This document shows positions 14,471 through 22,646 of a stretch of 64,000 nucleotides of DNA, one piece after another; position 1 is the stretch's first letter; the number at the start of each line of letters is the position of its first letter. Made by a program: the position numbers and the translations under genes. Source of the stretch: Streptomyces griseoviridis (GTDB lineage Bacteria; Actinomycetota; Actinomycetes; Streptomycetales; Streptomycetaceae); the NCBI GenBank assembly GCA_014649155.1, contig BMSM01000024.1:1-64000 (forward strand). Direction: 5' to 3'. The notes under the pieces are model-generated. The model made no database searches, was not told the origin of the DNA, and saw only the letters and a list, made by a program, of their open reading frames with translations.

Positions 14471-17242
14471 GTGGTCAACAACTGGCACAGCGAGGCCGAT
14501 TCCGATCGGCCGGCGCGCGTACTGTTCGGCCGTGACGCCACCGTCACACGCGTCGTCGACCTCGCCACCTCACCGGACGCGGCTCCGCTGATCCTGCTGA
14601 CCGGGCCGGCCGGCGTCGGGCGCAGCGCGGTGCTCGACGCCGTCGACGAGGAACTGACGGCGCGCGGCCTGCGCACCCTCACCCTGCGGCTGGCGCGCAA
14701 CGAGCGCGACCGCCCCTACTCCCTGGCCTCGCGCCTCGGCGCCGAACTCGACGCCCGCGACCGGGCCACCGTCCTCAGGTCCACGGCGAAGACCGCCGCC
14801 GCGCCGCCCGGGCCGGACACCGGCCGCCGGCTCGCCGCCGAACTGCGCGCGGCGCTCACCACCCGCGACAAGCTCACCGTCCTCGTCGACGACGTCCAGT
14901 GGACCGACCCGGACTCCCGTGCCGTACTGCTGCCGATGATCCGGCACCTGGCCGGCGGCCCGGTCACCTTCGTCTGCGCCCTCCGCCTCGCACCGGCCGG
15001 CCCGGGCGACGGCGTCACGCCGGACCGGCTGCGCGCCGCCGGCCTCGCCGAGGTGGTACCGCTGCGTCCGCTGCGCGAAGCGGAGGTCCGCGCCCTGGTC
15101 ACCCGGCGATTACAGGCCGAGCCGTCGCCTGCGCTGCTCGCGTATCTGCGCCGGGAGTGCCGTGGCCGGCCCACCGCCGTGCTCACCGCCCTCGCGGGAC
15201 ACCAGCGCGGCGGTTCGCTCCGCGTCTTCGACCGGCACGCCTACCTCACCTCCCCGCACTGGCCGCCCGCGCTCCCCGCCGACCTGCCCTCCGTCGAGTA
15301 CCTGCGCCGACTGGGCGGCTGGGTCTGGCCGGTGGCCAAGGCGGTGGCCGTCCTGCACCCCCTGGGCGCCGCGGCGACCGGGCTGATCGCCGAGGCCGTG
15401 GGCGCGGACGAGACCGCCGTGCGGAAAGCGCTGGACGAGCTGTACGCCGAGGAGGTCCTGCGGCACGGGCCCGGACCGGGCCACTGGCGGTTCCGGGTGC
15501 CGCTGCTCGCCTCCGCGCTGACCACCTGCCTCGGACCGTACGAGCGGCGCAGACTCGCCCAGCTGGCGGTCACCGCGATCTGGGCGGGCGAGGCCGTCGC
15601 GGACGACCGGTACCTCGCCGAGCAACTGGTCACCGCGGGCCGCTTCGTGGACCCCGGGCGGGCCTCGGCCGAACTGCTCGACAAGGGCAGCGCCGCCATG
15701 CTGGCCGACGGCTACTGCGCGGAGCGCTGGCTGCGCGCCGCCATCGACCTGATCACCCAGCCGGAACAGCGCGTCCAGGGGCTGCTCGCCCACGCTTCCA
15801 CCTGCTGCATCCACCTGCGGTACGCCGAGGCGATGGAGAGCGCGTGGACGGTCCTGTCCGCCCACGCCGACCTGGTCACCCCCGAGGAACTGCTGGAGAT
15901 GGAACTGGTCTACGTCAGCGCCCTGGGCGGGATGGGCGACACCGCGGCGCTCACCGAGATCTGCGAGGGCGGCTGGCGCTCGCTGCCGGGCGGGGAAGGA
16001 CACCGGATCGTCACCCGGTGCATCGCCCTGTGCCACCTGGACCGCTGGCGCGAGGCGGACGACCACCTCGCGGCGCGGCGGGACGACTGGAGCGGGGACA
16101 ACGTTGTCGTCGCCGCGTTGGGCCAGCTCATGCACGAGTGCTTCGGCGCGTACCTCGGCCGGACCGGGGCGTTCGACCTGGCCGTCGCGGACCCGTCCCG
16201 GTACCCGTTGTGGACGGAGGGCGCGCGGCACCGCTTCGAGCGCCTGTCGCAGCTGGCCCGGGTCCTCATGGGGTTCGGTGAACCGGATCGCGCGGAACGG
16301 CTGCTGACGGATCATCACCTGCTCGTCGGGTACCGGCCGGTCCCGGACCGGGTGGTGGCGGACGGCCAGGCCGGGCGCTGGGACCCGGCGCTCCAGCTGG
16401 CCCGGGCGAGCCTGGCCACCGGCCTCTCCGTCGGCGACCTGCCGGTCCACACCCAGGTGTGCCGGGAGACCAGCGTCATCCTCGGCGCGCGCGGCCAGCT
16501 GGCGCGGGCCCGTGAGGTGATCGAGCGCGCGCGGACCGTGCAGCCCGTGATGCTGCACCTGCTTTCCGCGCCGGAGTCGTACCTGGACCAGAGCCTGGGC
16601 GCGGCCGACCGGGCCCGCCGGGTCGTCGCCGACGGGCTCGCCCTGGCCGCCGGGCGCGGACTGGTCGTCGGCACCGACGAACTGTGGCTGGCGATGGCCC
16701 TGGCGGAACTGGCCGCGGGCGACACGGCCGCGGCGCGGCGGTGCGTGGACGAGGTGAGCCGGGTCGCGGAGCTGCTCGGCACCGGCCGGGCCCGGCTGTG
16801 CCGGCTGCTCGCCACCGCCGTGGCGCACCACGACCGCGCCCGCGCGGCCGAGGCGGTACGGCTGGCCCGGCGGCGCGGCCTGCCACTGGAACAGGCCGAC
16901 ACGATCGGCACGGTGGTCCGGCACGGACTGGCCGACGCCTCGCTGCTGCACGAGGCGTACGCGCTCTACGGCGAACTCGACGCGCTGCTGCGCAGGGCGC
17001 AGTTGCGGAACCTGATGCGCGAGCACGAGGTCATCGCGCCGCGCCGCAGCAGCGTCGTCGCCGAGAACGAGCGGCTGCTCGCCACCCTGGTCACCGAGGG
17101 GCTCACCAACCGGGAACTGGCCGTGGTGCTCGGCACCAGCGAGAAGAGCGTGGAGGGCCGGCTCGGCAGGCTCTTCAAACGCACCGGTTACCGTTCACGG
17201 GTCGAACTCGCCTCCGCGATCCTCGCCGGCGAACTGCCGTGA
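14471..17242 (+). CDS. LAL-type LuxR regulator
   Basis: This 923-residue regulator has Walker A GPAGVGRS (45-52), Walker B LTVLVDDVQWTD, a helical TPR-like middle and a C-terminal LuxR helix-turn-helix (LVTEGLTNRELAVVLGTSEKSVEGRL). It shares architecture and motif order with the divergent neighbour, which suggests an old duplication, but it lacks the low-complexity insert. The GTG start at 14471 is accepted because the frame and conserved N-terminus begin there; the ribosome site is weak. The 114 bases between the two regulators must hold both promoters. Large LAL proteins commonly activate antibiotic clusters; no polyketide cluster is present here, so the terpenoid operon is the natural target (inference). 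Confidence 0.9.
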   Translation: MVNNWHSEADSDRPARVLFGRDATVTRVVDLATSPDAAPLILLTGPAGVGRSAVLDAVDEELTARGLRTLTLRLARNERDRPYSLASRLGAELDARDRATVLRSTAKTAAAPPGPDTGRRLAAELRAALTTRDKLTVLVDDVQWTDPDSRAVLLPMIRHLAGGPVTFVCALRLAPAGPGDGVTPDRLRAAGLAEVVPLRPLREAEVRALVTRRLQAEPSPALLAYLRRECRGRPTAVLTALAGHQRGGSLRVFDRHAYLTSPHWPPALPADLPSVEYLRRLGGWVWPVAKAVAVLHPLGAAATGLIAEAVGADETAVRKALDELYAEEVLRHGPGPGHWRFRVPLLASALTTCLGPYERRRLAQLAVTAIWAGEAVADDRYLAEQLVTAGRFVDPGRASAELLDKGSAAMLADGYCAERWLRAAIDLITQPEQRVQGLLAHASTCCIHLRYAEAMESAWTVLSAHADLVTPEELLEMELVYVSALGGMGDTAALTEICEGGWRSLPGGEGHRIVTRCIALCHLDRWREADDHLAARRDDWSGDNVVVAALGQLMHECFGAYLGRTGAFDLAVADPSRYPLWTEGARHRFERLSQLARVLMGFGEPDRAERLLTDHHLLVGYRPVPDRVVADGQAGRWDPALQLARASLATGLSVGDLPVHTQVCRETSVILGARGQLARAREVIERARTVQPVMLHLLSAPESYLDQSLGAADRARRVVADGLALAAGRGLVVGTDELWLAMALAELAAGDTAAARRCVDEVSRVAELLGTGRARLCRLLATAVAHHDRARAAEAVRLARRRGLPLEQADTIGTVVRHGLADASLLHEAYALYGELDALLRRAQLRNLMREHEVIAPRRSSVVAENERLLATLVTEGLTNRELAVVLGTSEKSVEGRLGRLFKRTGYRSRVELASAILAGELP

Positions 17243-17347
17243 CGGCCGGACCCGTCCGAGCCGTACGACGGAAACCCGGTCGCGTCCCGCCCGGCGGACC
17301 GCTACCTTCCGCGGAGCACGGGACGCGACCACGACAGAGGGCCGGGC

Positions 17348-18055
17348 ATGGGCGGCGGGAACAGCGGGACGGGCCGCCGGGAGGTGGTGCTCGGCCAGTT
17401 CGACCACGCCGGGGAGGTGGCCCGGGTGCGGCTGGCCGGCCTCGGTGACGAGGAGTACCGGGGGGAACCGGTCCCCGGCCGCTGGTCGGTGCGCCGCCGG
17501 GAAGAGGCCGTGACCCCACGTGCGTACGGGCCGGGGCAGTGGGTCCTCGGCCTGGGTGCCCCGGACATCCCGGCGAGCGAGTACGCGGAGGTCGCCCGGC
17601 AGGCCGCGAGCGGCACGACCGCCGCCAGGATCGCCGACGACTGGAGCGTCGGCGTCGAGCGGGTCGAGGAGGTCCTCGCCGGGGCCGCCCCGGCGGTGAC
17701 CGGCCCGGCGCCGGTCACCACCATCGCCTGGCGCCTCGGGCACCCGCACTCCTGCCGCGCGGGCGCGTGGGAGTGGGCCTTCGGCGAACGGCGCCGCGAC
17801 CCGAGGCGGATGGTCGACTTCAGCCCGCACGCCGCACCGGCGCTGGACCGGTTCCGGGAGACGGTCGGCCGGTGGCGCGCGGGCGTGGCCTCGGTGGCCG
17901 ACGAACAGCTCGACACCGTCGGCTTCTCCCGCTACCCGTACGGCTCCCACTCCGGGGACGGCTTCGTCGACGTGCCGGCCGGCGCCGACCTCCAGTTCAT
18001 CCACCACATGGCCGAGATCGCCCTGCTCCGCGACCTCTGGCGCGCGCGGGGCTGA
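17348..18055 (+). CDS. DinB-fold (DinB_2-like) metal-dependent protein
   Basis: This 235-residue protein has the helical pattern and histidine positions of the DinB/YfiT superfamily: QFDHAGEV near the start, WRLGHPHSCRAGAW in the middle and FIHHMAEIALLRDL at the end supply the three His ligands for a metal. Many actinobacterial members act as mycothiol- or bacillithiol-dependent transferases, while others have no known role. An insertion of about 50 residues near 60-110 (SEYAEVARQAASGTTAARIADDW) looks like a small added helix pair. ATG 17348 has GAGGG upstream. It stands alone between the LAL regulator and a convergent gene. Confidence 0.75.
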   Translation: MGGGNSGTGRREVVLGQFDHAGEVARVRLAGLGDEEYRGEPVPGRWSVRRREEAVTPRAYGPGQWVLGLGAPDIPASEYAEVARQAASGTTAARIADDWSVGVERVEEVLAGAAPAVTGPAPVTTIAWRLGHPHSCRAGAWEWAFGERRRDPRRMVDFSPHAAPALDRFRETVGRWRAGVASVADEQLDTVGFSRYPYGSHSGDGFVDVPAGADLQFIHHMAEIALLRDLWRARG

Positions 18056-18084
18056 GCCGGCCCGGCCGTCTCCGGGCGCCCGTC

Positions 18085-18939
18085 TCAGCCCTTGCCGTAG
18101 AGCCGCGCAGGGAAGGCGCCGGCCTCCCGTGCGATCCGGGTGAAACCCTCGGCCAGCTCGGTCAGCCGCGCGGTCGCGGCCGGGCCCAGACGGTCGTAGG
18201 GGGCGGCGTCGAGCCGGTCGGTGAGCGCCTCGGCGTCGGCGCGCAGCGCCGCGCCCGCCGGGGTGACGTCCCCGGCCTCGTCCAGCAGCCCGCGGTCGCG
18301 CAGCCGGTCCCCGGCGGCGGCCCACTGCTCCGCGGACCAGCCACGGGTCTGCCGGAGCACCGCCGACGTCACCGTCTCCCCGGTCGCGTTGTGCAGCACC
18401 AGCGCCTCGATGCCGGAGAGACCGGCCACGGCCAGCGCGGCGAGGTGCCCGTCCCCCCGGTGTTCGCGCAGCAGCGTCGCGGCGTGCCACAGCGCCAGGT
18501 GCGGTTCGCCGGGCACGGGCAGCACGGCGTTCGCGGCGTACAGCGGGCGGCCCTCGACGTGGCCGCCCTCGGCCGCCCGCAGTGCCAGCGCCGCCGCCTC
18601 GGCCATCTCCTCCGAGGCGCAGATCTCCTCCCCGAGCAGCCGCCGCAGGGCCCGGTCGGCGCCCCGTGTCCGGGCCGCGAGCACCGCCTCGGGGGCGGCG
18701 ACGGACCAGGCCGCGGGGAGGAAGCGGGCCACGTGCCCGGGGCTGAAGTTGTAGAACACCGCCGCGACCGTGCCCGCCCCGACCGCGCCGAGCGGTGCCG
18801 CCCGGCCGGCGAGGTAGGACATGGACCCGGTCGACAGGCCGAGCGCGGCGTACTCCTCCGCCGGCTCCGGTGCGAAGTACTGGGCCGTGTGCAGCGGGCT
18901 GACGGCGTGGTGGCAGCGGCGGCCGGCGGTCATGTCCAT
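18085..18939 (-). CDS. SCO6745/SalK-like helix-turn-helix-fold protein
   Basis: This 284-residue protein matches the actinobacterial SCO6745 family (SalK-like): it opens with the PLHTAQYFAPE stretch, has the FYNFSPGHVARFLPAAW motif and a C-terminal winged-helix-like segment (LRQTRGWSAEQW...LRDRGLLDEAGDVTPAG) as seen in MarR-type proteins. Function is not established; family members are scattered among tailoring and regulatory genes. Three in-frame ATGs cluster at 18945, 18939 and 18933; AGGAG touches the first and lies 6 bases before the second, so 18939 is preferred. A 14-bp palindrome lies about 60 bases upstream, between this gene and divergent femX. Confidence 0.75.
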   Translation of the reverse strand: MDMTAGRRCHHAVSPLHTAQYFAPEPAEEYAALGLSTGSMSYLAGRAAPLGAVGAGTVAAVFYNFSPGHVARFLPAAWSVAAPEAVLAARTRGADRALRRLLGEEICASEEMAEAAALALRAAEGGHVEGRPLYAANAVLPVPGEPHLALWHAATLLREHRGDGHLAALAVAGLSGIEALVLHNATGETVTSAVLRQTRGWSAEQWAAAGDRLRDRGLLDEAGDVTPAGAALRADAEALTDRLDAAPYDRLGPAATARLTELAEGFTRIAREAGAFPARLYGKG

Positions 18940-18997
18940 GGTCATCTCCTGAGATGTCGCGAGCCTGCGGATCGCGCAAGCCGTGAGCACGGTAACA

Positions 18998-19011
18998 GAT
19001 AATCGATTATC
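18998..19011. promoter_or_regulatory. Perfect 14-bp palindrome GATAATCGATTATC, probable operator
   Basis: The sequence GATAATCGATTATC is a perfect palindrome in an AT-rich island between two divergent genes (the SCO6745-like gene and femX). In DNA of this GC content such a site is unlikely by chance and resembles a MarR- or TetR-type operator. It would be well placed to repress both promoters. Confidence 0.55.
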
Positions 19012-19128
19012 CTTATCATCGTCGATATGGGGCGGGGGGTGGGAACGTCACGGTGGCCGGCCGTGTGTGACGGGGGAGCGGGGGTGTGGCTCAGTAGCGT
19101 GGGGCGCCCGGACGAAGGAGTGCCGCCC

Positions 19129-20250
19129 ATGAGCCACCGCCTGAAGGTGATCACCCGTGAGGAGCATCTGGCGTTCACCGGGACCCGGCCCTCGGTGAGT
19201 CACCTCCAGGTCCCCTCCTGGGGGGACGTGAAGCCGGACTGGCGGGGGGAGAGCCTGGGCTGGTTCGACGGGGCCGGCCGCCTCGTCGGCGCCGGCCTGG
19301 TGCTGCTGCGGCCCCTGCCGGGGCTCCGGCGGTATTTCGCCTATCTGCCCGAGGGGCCGGTCATCGACTGGGCCGCGGCGGACCTGGAGCAGTGGCTGGA
19401 GCCGATGCTCGCCCACCTCGAGCGGCGCGGCGCCTTCTCGGTGCGGATGGGCCCGCCCGTCGTCACCCGCCGCTGGAGCGCCGACGCCGTCAAGGCCGCC
19501 ATCGCCGACCCCCGGGCCGCGCGCCTGGCGGACGTCGAGGCCACCGCCCAGGACCCCGACGGCCTCCGCGTCGTGGACCGGCTGCGCCGGGCGGGCTGGC
19601 GGCGCACCGAGCCGGGCGGCGCGGACGGCTTCGCGGCCGGCCAGCCCCGGTACGTCTTCCAGGTCCCCCTCGCCGGCCGGTCACTGGACGAGATCCGGCA
19701 GGGACTGAACCAGCAGTGGCGGCGCAACATCAAGAAGGCCGAGAAGGCCGGCGTCAAGGTCGTGGAGGGCGGCGCCGAGGACCTGCCCGTCTTCCACGCC
19801 CTCTACACCGAGACCGCCGAACGGGACCGGTTCGTCCCCCGCCCCCTGCCCTACTTCCAGCGGATGTGGTCCGCCCTGACGGCCGAGGACCCCCACCGCA
19901 TGCGGCTTTACCTCGCCCACCACGACGGCGACACCCTCGCGGCGGCCACGATGCTGACCGTCGGCGAGCACGTCTGGTACTCCTACGGCGCCTCCACCGC
20001 CCGCAAGCGCGAGGTCCAGCCGAACAACGCCCTCCAGTGGCGCATGCTGTGCGACGCCCACGAACAGGGCGCCGCCGTCTACGACTTCCGCGGCATCACC
20101 GACATCCTGGACGAGAGCGACCACCTGCTGGGACTGCTCCGCTTCAAGGCCGGCAGCGGCGGCGAGGCCGTCGAGTACGCCGGCGAGTGGGACTACCCGC
20201 TCAACAAGGTCCTGCACAAGGCGCTCGGTCTGTACCTGTCCCGGCGCTGA
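19129..20250 (+). CDS. femX: FemX/FemAB-family peptidoglycan bridge aminoacyltransferase
   Basis: This 373-residue protein of the FemABX family consists of two GNAT-like subdomains: about 1-170 contains the LQVPSWGDVKPDW motif and about 180-370 has RYVFQVPLAGRSLDEI, the RRNIKKAEKAGVKV helix that binds tRNA or the UDP-precursor, and the closing YDFRGI and LLRFKAGSGGEAVEYAGEWDYPL motifs. In Streptomyces FemX adds the glycine bridge residue to the LL-diaminopimelate stem of lipid precursors, using Gly-tRNA. ATG 19129 has GAAGGAG at the right distance; a GTG/ATG extension to 19027 reads as non-coding. It is cytoplasmic. Several FemX paralogues are common in Streptomyces, so this may not be the housekeeping copy. 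Confidence 0.88.
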   Translation: MSHRLKVITREEHLAFTGTRPSVSHLQVPSWGDVKPDWRGESLGWFDGAGRLVGAGLVLLRPLPGLRRYFAYLPEGPVIDWAAADLEQWLEPMLAHLERRGAFSVRMGPPVVTRRWSADAVKAAIADPRAARLADVEATAQDPDGLRVVDRLRRAGWRRTEPGGADGFAAGQPRYVFQVPLAGRSLDEIRQGLNQQWRRNIKKAEKAGVKVVEGGAEDLPVFHALYTETAERDRFVPRPLPYFQRMWSALTAEDPHRMRLYLAHHDGDTLAAATMLTVGEHVWYSYGASTARKREVQPNNALQWRMLCDAHEQGAAVYDFRGITDILDESDHLLGLLRFKAGSGGEAVEYAGEWDYPLNKVLHKALGLYLSRR

Positions 20251-20261
20251 CCGTCCCGGGC

Positions 20262-20933
20262 CTACGCCAGCGCGGCCGCCGTCCGCGCGAGGTGCCGGGC
20301 CAGCACCTCGGCGGCGGTGTCGGCGTCGCGGGCCAGGGCCGCCCGCTCCAGCAGGCGGTGTTCCCCGGCGCCGTCCCGGCCGGGGGCGCGCCGCGACGAC
20401 CAGCGGCGGGCCAGCTCGCTCGCCGTCCACATCCGGTCGAAGGTCTCCAGCAGCACCGGGTTGCCGCACCCCTCCAGCAGGGCCCGGTGGAAGACCCGGT
20501 GGGCCTCGGCCCACGCGTCGCTGTAGTGCTCGCCCTCCCCGGGGACGAACGCCGGGGTGCGGGCCAGCCGGTGGTGGGCGGCCCGCACCCGGGCCTCCCA
20601 TTCGAGGTCGCCGCGCTCGACGGACAGCCGCAGCACCACCGGCTCGACGGTCCTGCGGGCCTCCGCGATCTCCTGCCAGCGGCGGTCGGAGTGGGCCGGG
20701 ACGGCGAACCCCCGGTTGGGCAGCCGGTCGGCGAGGCCCTCACCGACCAGCCGCACCAGCGCCTCGCGCACCACGGCCAGGCTCACGCCCCGCTCCCTGG
20801 CCAGTTCCTGCGGCTTGAGGGCGTCGCCGGGGGAGTGCTCCCCGCGCATGATCGCGGCCCGCAGCTGGGCGTGCACCTGCTCGGAGAGCATCCGCTTCCC
20901 CGCCGGGACCGGGGTGGGGGCCGTCGCAGTCAT
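20262..20933 (-). CDS. GntR-family regulator (FadR/FCD subfamily)
   Basis: This 223-residue protein has an N-terminal winged helix-turn-helix (SEQVHAQLRAAIMRGEHSPGDAL...VSLAVVREALVRLVGEG) and a C-terminal all-helical FCD ligand domain with the expected His and Asp/Glu metal-binding positions (WAEAHRVFHRALLEGCGN). FCD regulators usually sense a carboxylic acid. Its natural target gene may be gone: the next DNA to the right is a deletion scar carrying the remains of two carbohydrate-related genes. It converges on femX with only 11 bases between stops. ATG 20933. Confidence 0.85.
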   Translation of the reverse strand: MTATAPTPVPAGKRMLSEQVHAQLRAAIMRGEHSPGDALKPQELARERGVSLAVVREALVRLVGEGLADRLPNRGFAVPAHSDRRWQEIAEARRTVEPVVLRLSVERGDLEWEARVRAAHHRLARTPAFVPGEGEHYSDAWAEAHRVFHRALLEGCGNPVLLETFDRMWTASELARRWSSRRAPGRDGAGEHRLLERAALARDADTAAEVLARHLARTAAALA

Positions 20934-20972
20934 GGCCCCAGGATAGACAGCCGCTCTCCGGCCCCGGCGACG

Positions 20973-21300
20973 CTACCGCCGCGGTGCCGTGGGCGCCGCC
21001 AGCCCGTCGCTCAGCAGCCTGCTGTCGACCTCGTCCAGGGCGAGCCGCACCGCCCCCAGGGCCACGCTCTCGTCGCCCAGGGCGGAGGCGCGCGGCTCCG
21101 GCAGCCGCAGACAGTGCTTGGTCGGCTCACGGTGCGGCGGGTCGAGGACCACGTCGGCGGAGCGGGAGAGGCCGCCGCCGTAGAGGACGGCCTGCGGGTC
21201 CGGGGCGAGCACCAGCGCCGCCCCACCGCGAGGTCCCGGGGGTAGCGGCGCACCGCCCGCCGCGCCTCCCGGTCCCCGTCGCGGCGGCTCGTCATGAAGG
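20973..21300 (-). pseudogene. 5'-truncated, frameshifted ROK-family (sugar kinase/repressor) relic
   Basis: Two minus-strand frames join to give the C-terminal third of a ROK protein: RRDGDREARRAVRRYPRDLAVG in one frame (about 21230-21300) and then GAALVLAPDPQAVLYGGGLS...ASALGDESVALGAVRLAL in another (20973-21235). The latter matches the ROK C-terminal signature (DPE-VVIGGG-SR, ALGDESVALGAVRLAL). At least one frameshift separates them and the first two thirds of the gene are missing. The break lies against a plus-strand relic that is also missing its 5' part. Confidence 0.75.
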
Positions 21301-21845
21301 CCAAGGACCCGCTGGAGGACATCAGCGCCGAGGCCGAGAAGTTCCGCCTCGCCGACGCCGGGCAGGAACGCCGACGGGTGGCTCGCCCTGGGCGCCATGA
21401 CCGTCGGGTCCGGCGGCGGCACCGGCACCGCCTCCTACGGGCCGAGGCCGCCGGCAACACCCTCACCGGCACCGCCGTGGTCGCCGGCTGCGCGGGCTGC
21501 TCCGGCGGCGCCGAGGTCGGCTCCTCGGCAACGGCGCGTCGCTCACCTTCCGCGACAGCGCCAGCGACAGTGACAGTGACAGTGACAGTGACAGCGACGG
21601 CGGCAGCGGCGGCACCCGGCAGGTGACGCTGCACTACCCGACCGCGGAGGCCCGCTCGGCCACCGTACGGGTGGGCGACGGCACCGCCCGGACCGTCTCC
21701 TTCGGCCCCACCGCCGACCGGACCACACCGGGCACCGTCACCCTCGCCCCTCGCCCTCACCCTGGACAGCGGCACGGGCAACGCCCCTCACCATCGCCAA
21801 CCCTCCGGCCGGGCACCCGACATCGAGCGGATCACGGTGAGCTGA
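21294..21845 (+). pseudogene. 5'-truncated, frameshifted carbohydrate-binding module (CBM35/CBM6-like) relic
   Basis: Plus-strand frames pieced together read EAEKFRLADAG, then NADGWLALGAMTVGSGGGTG, then GNTLTGTAVVAGCAGCSGGAEVG, then LLGNGASLTF, then RQVTLHYPTAEARSATVRVGDG and RAPDIERITVS with a TGA at 21843-21845. This is the order of a CBM35/CBM6-type beta-sandwich found at the C-terminus of Streptomyces glycoside hydrolases. At least three frameshifts break it and the catalytic domain is absent. A hexanucleotide repeat (21563-21598) has expanded inside it. Confidence 0.75.
21563..21598 (+). repeat. AGYGAC hexanucleotide tandem repeat, six copies
   Basis: Six consecutive copies of AG(T/C)GAC encode Ser-Asp repeats in the CBM relic frame. 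Four central copies are identical (AGTGAC). Such runs are slippage-prone, and the repeat probably expanded after or while the gene was losing function. Confidence 0.9.
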
Positions 21846-21913
21846 CCGGCGCCGCGGCGCCGCTTCCCGGAAAACGCCTACCAGCCCGACGCGGAAGGAC
21901 GGAGACTGGTCCC

Positions 21914-22531
21914 ATGACCGACATGGGGGCGTTCCGGGAAGCGGTGGCCGCGTGGGCGGTCGGCGGCGCCGACGGCCCCGTCCGTGAACTGGCCGCGCGG
22001 CTGCCCGTCCGCACGGCGGTGCTCCTCGAAGGGCCCAGCGACGTGGCCGCGGTCCTGGCACTGGCCGAGCGCCGGGGCCGGGACCTGGCCGCCGAGGGCA
22101 TCTGCGTCCTGGCCATGGGCGGGGCGATGAACATCGCGCGCTACGCCGGCCTGCTCGGCCCGCCCGGCCTCGGCCTGCGCCTGGCCGGGCTCTGCGACGA
22201 ACGGGAGCACGGCTGGTACCTCCGCGGTCTGGAGCGGGCTGGCGCCGCGCGGCACGGCTTCTTCGTGTGCGCCGCCGACCTGGAGGACGAACTGATCCGC
22301 GCGCTCGGCGAGAGCCGGGTGACGGAACTCGTCCGGGCCGAGGGCGACCTGCGCGCCCTGCGCACCTTCCTCAGTCAGCCCGCGCAGCGGGAACGCACCC
22401 CGCGGCAGCAGCTCCGCCGCTTCCTCGGCACCAAGAAGGGCCGCAAGATCCGCTACGGCCGGGTCCTCGCGAAGGCGTGCGACGCCGACCGCGTCCCCGC
22501 CCCGCTCGCCGCGTTGCTCGCCGGCGTCTGA
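21914..22531 (+). CDS. Stand-alone OLD-family TOPRIM domain protein
   Basis: This 205-residue protein contains little besides a TOPRIM domain: the first acidic motif LLEGPSDVAAV (about residue 40), an AMGGAMNIARYAGLL strand-helix, GLCDEREHGW in place of the usual DxD motif, and CAADLEDELIRALG, which is the signature of OLD-family (overcoming lysogenization defect) TOPRIM domains. A basic C-terminal tail (GTKKGRKIRYGRVLAKAC) may bind DNA. Normal OLD proteins add an N-terminal ABC ATPase; here it is absent and no ATPase gene is adjacent. A nuclease or phosphotransfer role is possible. ATG 21914. It has no obvious operon partner, and a pseudogene lies directly upstream. Confidence 0.75.
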   Translation: MTDMGAFREAVAAWAVGGADGPVRELAARLPVRTAVLLEGPSDVAAVLALAERRGRDLAAEGICVLAMGGAMNIARYAGLLGPPGLGLRLAGLCDEREHGWYLRGLERAGAARHGFFVCAADLEDELIRALGESRVTELVRAEGDLRALRTFLSQPAQRERTPRQQLRRFLGTKKGRKIRYGRVLAKACDADRVPAPLAALLAGV

Positions 22532-22646
22532 CACGCCGTCACCACCACGCACCGGCGGGCGCGCGGCCCGCCATTCGGATGGCACACGGCACCCGCGCCC
22601 GTGGCGTACGCCCGGCCCCGGCCGCGCCGGATGCCAGGGTCGGGGC

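Noticed and set aside
14471..17242. Polyene or macrolide pathway activator
   Set aside because: LAL proteins are often found there, but no polyketide synthase gene is in the window.
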